Part shown: piece after piece, positions 41,198 to 44,543 of the stretch | Layout: each line of letters opens with the position of its first letter | Numbering within the stretch: position 1 is the first letter of the stretch | Assembly: GCA_905207485.1 (NCBI GenBank) | Contig: CAJLLL010000006.1 | Location: 1-44,543, forward strand | Reading direction: 5' to 3' | Origin: an uncultured Phascolarctobacterium sp. | GTDB taxonomy: Bacteria; Bacillota; Negativicutes; Acidaminococcales; Acidaminococcaceae | Length of the DNA: 44,543 bases | Program-made: the position numbers and the translations under genes | Notes under the pieces: generated by a model | Databases searched by the model: none | What the model saw: the letters and a program-made list of their open reading frames with translations, nothing else | What the model was told of the DNA's origin: nothing

Positions 41198-42988
41198 ATG
41201 CAGCATATAAGAGCACATGTCCTCGTCTGCGGCGGCACCGGCTGTAAATCTGCCGGGAGCAAGGAAGTACAGCTTGAGTTTGCCAGACAGCTTGAGCAAA
41301 AAGGGCTCAGTGATGAGGTTGTTATTGTTGAAACCGGCTGCCATGGCTTTTGTGAACATGGCCCGCTGGTAATTATTTACCCGGAAGGAACTTTTTATTG
41401 CCGCGTAAAACCGGAAGATGTCAGTGAAATTGTTGACAGCCATCTGTTTAAAGGCCGTATTGTAGAGCGCCTGCTGTACCATGAACCGCTTACGCATGAA
41501 CAGATTCCGGCTTACTCGGAAATTAATTTTTATAAAAAACAAAAACGTCTGGTTTTGGAGCACTGCGGTGCTATAAACCCGGAACAGATAGAAGAATATA
41601 TCGCGGTTGGCGGTTATGAAGCGCTTGCCAAATCCATTACAACCATGACCCCGCAGGAAGTTATTGATGAAGTGAAAAAATCAGGCCTGCGCGGACGCGG
41701 CGGCGGTGGTTTTCCGACGGGCATGAAATGGCAGTTTGCCGCTAATTCCGTTAATGATAAAAAATATGTTATCTGCAACGCCGATGAGGGCGACCCCGGT
41801 GCTTTTATGGACCGAAGCGTTCTTGAAGGCGACCCGCATAAAGTGCTTGAAGGCATGGCTATCTGCGGTTACGCAATCGGCGCAGATGAAGGCTATATTT
41901 ATGTGCGCGCCGAATACCCGCTGGCAATTAAACGCCTGCGCATTGCCATTGAGCAGGCAGAGCAGATGGGGCTTTTAGGCGATAATATTTTCGGAACTAA
42001 ATTTTCTTTTAAAATCCATATTAAAGAAGGCGCCGGCGCTTTTGTATGCGGCGAGGAAACCGCGCTTATGGCATCTATTGAAGGACGCCGCGGCATGCCG
42101 CGCCCGCGTCCGCCGTTCCCTGCCGTCAGCGGTTTGTGGGGCAAACCTACCAATATTAATAACGTAGAGACTTTTGCTAATATTGCTTCCATTATTACTA
42201 ACGGCGCAGAGTGGTACTGTGGTTTCGGCACGGAAAAATCCAGAGGCACTAAAGTTTTTGCTCTTACCGGCAAAATTAACAATACCGGCCTTGCTGAAGT
42301 TCCAATGGGCATTACCATGCGTGAAATTATTTTTGATATCGGCGGCGGTATTACCGGCGGCAAAAAATTTAAGGCCGTACAAATTGGCGGCCCTTCCGGC
42401 GGCTGCCTGCCGGAATCCATGCTTGACCTTTCCGTTGATTACGATTCGCTGATTTCAGCCGGAGCGATGATGGGCAGCGGCGGTTTGGTTGTTATGGATG
42501 AGGACACCTGCATGGTGGATGTTGCCAAATTCTTCCTTAATTTTACGCAGTCTGAATCCTGCGGCAAATGTACGCCCTGCCGCGAAGGCACTAAACGTAT
42601 GCTGGAAATTTTAACCCGCATTACCGAAGGTCAGGGACGTGAAGGCGATATTGAACTTTTGGAAGAACTTGCGCGCAATATCAAAGAAACTGCTTTGTGC
42701 GGCTTAGGCCAGAGTGCTCCTAATCCTGTACTCAGTACGCTTAAATATTTCCGCGATGAATATGAAGCGCATATTAAAGAAAAACGCTGTCCGGCAGGCG
42801 TTTGCGAAAAACTCGCCAATTATAAAATTACCGAACAGTGCAAAGGCTGCGGCCTGTGCGCACGGCAGTGCCCGGTTCAGGCAATCAGCGGAGCGCCGCG
42901 CAGCCAGCATGTTATTGATACAACTAAATGCATTAAATGCGGAGCCTGCATGGCAGCCTGCCCGTTTAAAGCAATAGTAAAGGGTTAA
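41198..42988 (+). CDS. hydB: HydB, NuoF-like flavoprotein subunit of bifurcating hydrogenase
   Basis: 596 residues. N-terminal [2Fe-2S] thioredoxin-like domain (C-G-G-T-G-C and T-G-C-H-G-F-C), NADH- and FMN-binding core (G-L-R-G-R-G-G-G-G-F-P-T-G, N-A-D-E-G-D-P-G-A-F-M-D-R, G-A-G-A-Y/F-V-C-G-E-E-T-A-L), [4Fe-4S] site S-C-G-K-C-T-P-C-R-E-G, and a C-terminal double ferredoxin (C-K-G-C-G-L-C-A-R-Q-C-P and C-I-K-C-G-A-C-M-A-A-C-P). This is the HydB layout of trimeric NADH plus ferredoxin-dependent hydrogenases. GGGGAGGG precedes the ATG. hydA follows after 13 bases. NADPH specificity (HndC-like) cannot be excluded. Confidence 0.95.
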   Translation: MQHIRAHVLVCGGTGCKSAGSKEVQLEFARQLEQKGLSDEVVIVETGCHGFCEHGPLVIIYPEGTFYCRVKPEDVSEIVDSHLFKGRIVERLLYHEPLTHEQIPAYSEINFYKKQKRLVLEHCGAINPEQIEEYIAVGGYEALAKSITTMTPQEVIDEVKKSGLRGRGGGGFPTGMKWQFAANSVNDKKYVICNADEGDPGAFMDRSVLEGDPHKVLEGMAICGYAIGADEGYIYVRAEYPLAIKRLRIAIEQAEQMGLLGDNIFGTKFSFKIHIKEGAGAFVCGEETALMASIEGRRGMPRPRPPFPAVSGLWGKPTNINNVETFANIASIITNGAEWYCGFGTEKSRGTKVFALTGKINNTGLAEVPMGITMREIIFDIGGGITGGKKFKAVQIGGPSGGCLPESMLDLSVDYDSLISAGAMMGSGGLVVMDEDTCMVDVAKFFLNFTQSESCGKCTPCREGTKRMLEILTRITEGQGREGDIELLEELARNIKETALCGLGQSAPNPVLSTLKYFRDEYEAHIKEKRCPAGVCEKLANYKITEQCKGCGLCARQCPVQAISGAPRSQHVIDTTKCIKCGACMAACPFKAIVKG

Positions 42989-43001
42989 GGGGGGCATAAA
43001 A

Positions 43002-44543
43002 ATGGAAATGGTTACCTTGACAATCAATGGGCAAACTGTACAGGCCCCTAAAAACGCTACTATATTAGAAGCTGCACGCAGTGCAGGCATTTATATTCCT
43101 ACTTTGTGCTATCATCCTGAACTTGCGCCAGAAGGTGCATGCCGCTTATGCGTTGTTGAAGCAAGCGGAGCAAGAACGCTTGTTGCCTCATGCGTATATC
43201 CGGTTGCTGAAGGCATGGTAGTAAAAACCAATACGCCGAAAGTGCGTGCTGCACGCCGCATGGTTGTGGAACTGCTTTTGGCAAACCATCCTAAAGACTG
43301 TCTTTCCTGCCAGAAAAGCGGCGACTGTGAACTGCAAAAAATTGCCGCTGACCTTGGTTTGCGTAAAATCCGTTTTGAAGGCGGTGCGCGTAAAGCCCAT
43401 ACTATCGACGGCAGCAACCCGTGCCTTGTGCGCGACCAAGAAAAATGCATCCTTTGCGGGCGCTGCATCCGCGTTTGCCGCGATGTGCAGGGCATGAACG
43501 TTTACAGTTTTGCCAACCGCGGGTTTGATACCATTGTTTCCACAGCGTTTGAATGTGACCTCGGTGAAGTTGCATGCAGTTACTGCGGCCAATGTGCAAG
43601 CGTATGTCCGACCGGTGCCATTGTTGAACGCGACGATACTGAAAAAGTATGGGATGCCATTAACGACCCGGACAAAATCGTTATTGTGCAAACAGCGCCT
43701 TCCGTTCGCGTTGCAATCGGAGAAGAACTTGGCATGGAACCGGGCAGCATTGTAACCGGCAAAATGGTTGCGGCATTGCGCCATCTTGGCTTTGATAAAG
43801 TTTTTGATACTGATTTTTCTGCCGACCTTACTATAATGGAAGAAGGCTATGAATTTATCGACCGCCTGCAAAACGGCGGCAAGCTGCCGATGATTACTTC
43901 GTGCAGCCCGGGCTGGGTTAATATGATAGAACTTAAATACCCGGAACTTTTAGATCATCTGTCTTCGGCAAAATCGCCGCAGCAAATGTTCGGGGCTATT
44001 GCTAAAACATATTATCCTGAAAAAGCAGGAATCGACCCGGCTAAAATCGTCAGCGTATCCGTTATGCCATGTACCGCTAAAAAAGCGGAAGCAGCAAGAC
44101 CTGAAATGTGCGCATCCGGCTACCGCGATGTTGATATTGTTATTACAACGCGTGAACTTGGCCGCATGATTCGTGAAGCAGGCATTGATTTTAAACATTT
44201 GCCGGAAGAAAGTTTTGATTCTCCGCTTGGAACCGGCAGCGGCGCAGGCGTAATTTTCGGAACGACAGGCGGCGTTATGGAAGCGGCCCTGCGTACAGTG
44301 GCTGATGTTTTAAGCGGGCAGGATTTGCCGCGTGTTGATTACACCGAAGTGCGCGGCATGGAATACACCCGTGAGGCAGAACTTGAAATTGCCGGGAAAA
44401 AAGTTAAAATAGCGGTTGTGCATACTCTTAAGTCCGCTATGGAAATGATGGAACGTATTAAAAACGGCACTGCCGATTATCAGTTTATAGAAGTTATGGC
44501 CTGCCCCGGTGGCTGCGCAGGCGGCGGCGGACGCTTTGATGCC
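43002..44543 (+). CDS. hydA: HydA, [FeFe] hydrogenase catalytic subunit (truncated by window end)
   Basis: 514 codons visible with no stop, so the 3' end lies outside. GGGGGG lies upstream of the ATG; an ATG two codons later is an alternative. Order: NuoG-like [2Fe-2S] domain (C-Y-H...C-R-L-C...), His-ligated [4Fe-4S] region (H-P-K-D-C-L-S-C), two ferredoxin-type [4Fe-4S] motifs (C-I-L-C-G-R-C-I-R-V-C and C-S-Y-C-G-Q-C-A-S-V-C-P), then the H-cluster domain with T-S-C301-S-P-G-W, M-P-C357-T-A-K-K-A-E and E-V-M-A-C501-P-G-G-C505. The first H-cluster motif has Ser where many hydrogenases have a second Cys. It reduces protons to H2 with electrons from ferredoxin and NADH via HydBC. Confidence 0.96.
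   Translation, partial: MEMVTLTINGQTVQAPKNATILEAARSAGIYIPTLCYHPELAPEGACRLCVVEASGARTLVASCVYPVAEGMVVKTNTPKVRAARRMVVELLLANHPKDCLSCQKSGDCELQKIAADLGLRKIRFEGGARKAHTIDGSNPCLVRDQEKCILCGRCIRVCRDVQGMNVYSFANRGFDTIVSTAFECDLGEVACSYCGQCASVCPTGAIVERDDTEKVWDAINDPDKIVIVQTAPSVRVAIGEELGMEPGSIVTGKMVAALRHLGFDKVFDTDFSADLTIMEEGYEFIDRLQNGGKLPMITSCSPGWVNMIELKYPELLDHLSSAKSPQQMFGAIAKTYYPEKAGIDPAKIVSVSVMPCTAKKAEAARPEMCASGYRDVDIVITTRELGRMIREAGIDFKHLPEESFDSPLGTGSGAGVIFGTTGGVMEAALRTVADVLSGQDLPRVDYTEVRGMEYTREAELEIAGKKVKIAVVHTLKSAMEMMERIKNGTADYQFIEVMACPGGCAGGGGRFDA

Overview
The window reads as chromosome of a diderm Firmicute, most likely a member of the Negativicutes (for example a Phascolarctobacterium/Acidaminococcus/Selenomonas-like anaerobe; genus not resolvable by eye). 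Outer-membrane traits (a two-gene RND efflux unit, two autotransporters ending in Phe, an O-antigen-ligase-like protein) sit beside Firmicute traits (a valS T-box, a NiCo/czcD-type riboswitch, a holin-like type I toxin, RsbW-like ATPases, a tandem feoA-feoA-feoB set) and strict-anaerobe traits (an electron-bifurcating-type [FeFe] hydrogenase). Promoters are recognisable sigma-A/70 type: the tRNA-Gly gene and the cobalamin riboswitch each have a perfect TTGACA-17-TATAAT.

Layout. 1-1300: AT-rich stretch with a terminator, an unexplained intergenic region and one exported protein of unknown function. 1507-4013: codB-codA cytosine uptake and deamination. 4090-5415 (minus): rarA. 5583-9790: RND adaptor and pump. 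9953-11557: Na/Pi-cotransporter-family protein. 11626-11700: tRNA-Gly(GCC). 11919-18224: protein quality control block tig-clpP-clpX-lon-ysxC. 18259-19302: AbrB-family membrane protein. 19360-19646: a cobalamin riboswitch with a strong promoter and terminator but no obvious target gene. 19877-20245: ridA. 20473-25569: two autotransporters with nearly identical barrels, divergent passengers and duplicated promoter regions that carry a poly-G run inside the -35/-10 spacer. 25804-26139: small HTH protein. 26181-26520: type I toxin-antitoxin locus with antisense RNA. 26519-30626: iron region, a CDF metal exporter under a NiCo/czcD riboswitch, divergent from feoA-feoA-feoB and a Cys-rich membrane protein. 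30648-33621: T-box and valS. 33699-36313: folC and an O-antigen-ligase-like protein. 36348-44543: a hydrogenase locus in which catalytic subunits (hydC, hydB, hydA) are interleaved with signalling-type parts (two DRTGG proteins, two GHKL ATPases, a sensory-type [FeFe]-hydrogenase homologue, a PHP phosphoesterase); hydA runs off the window.

How it fits together. The metal region pairs ferrous iron import with metal(II) export controlled by an RNA sensor, which suggests iron homeostasis. The hydrogenase region looks like a metabolic enzyme encoded with its own redox or H2 signalling module. The surface locus looks built for diversification (duplicated barrels, variable passengers, variable promoter spacing). 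Everything is read by eye: family calls rest on motifs and remembered sequences, no database search or folding was run, and identity figures are hand counts.
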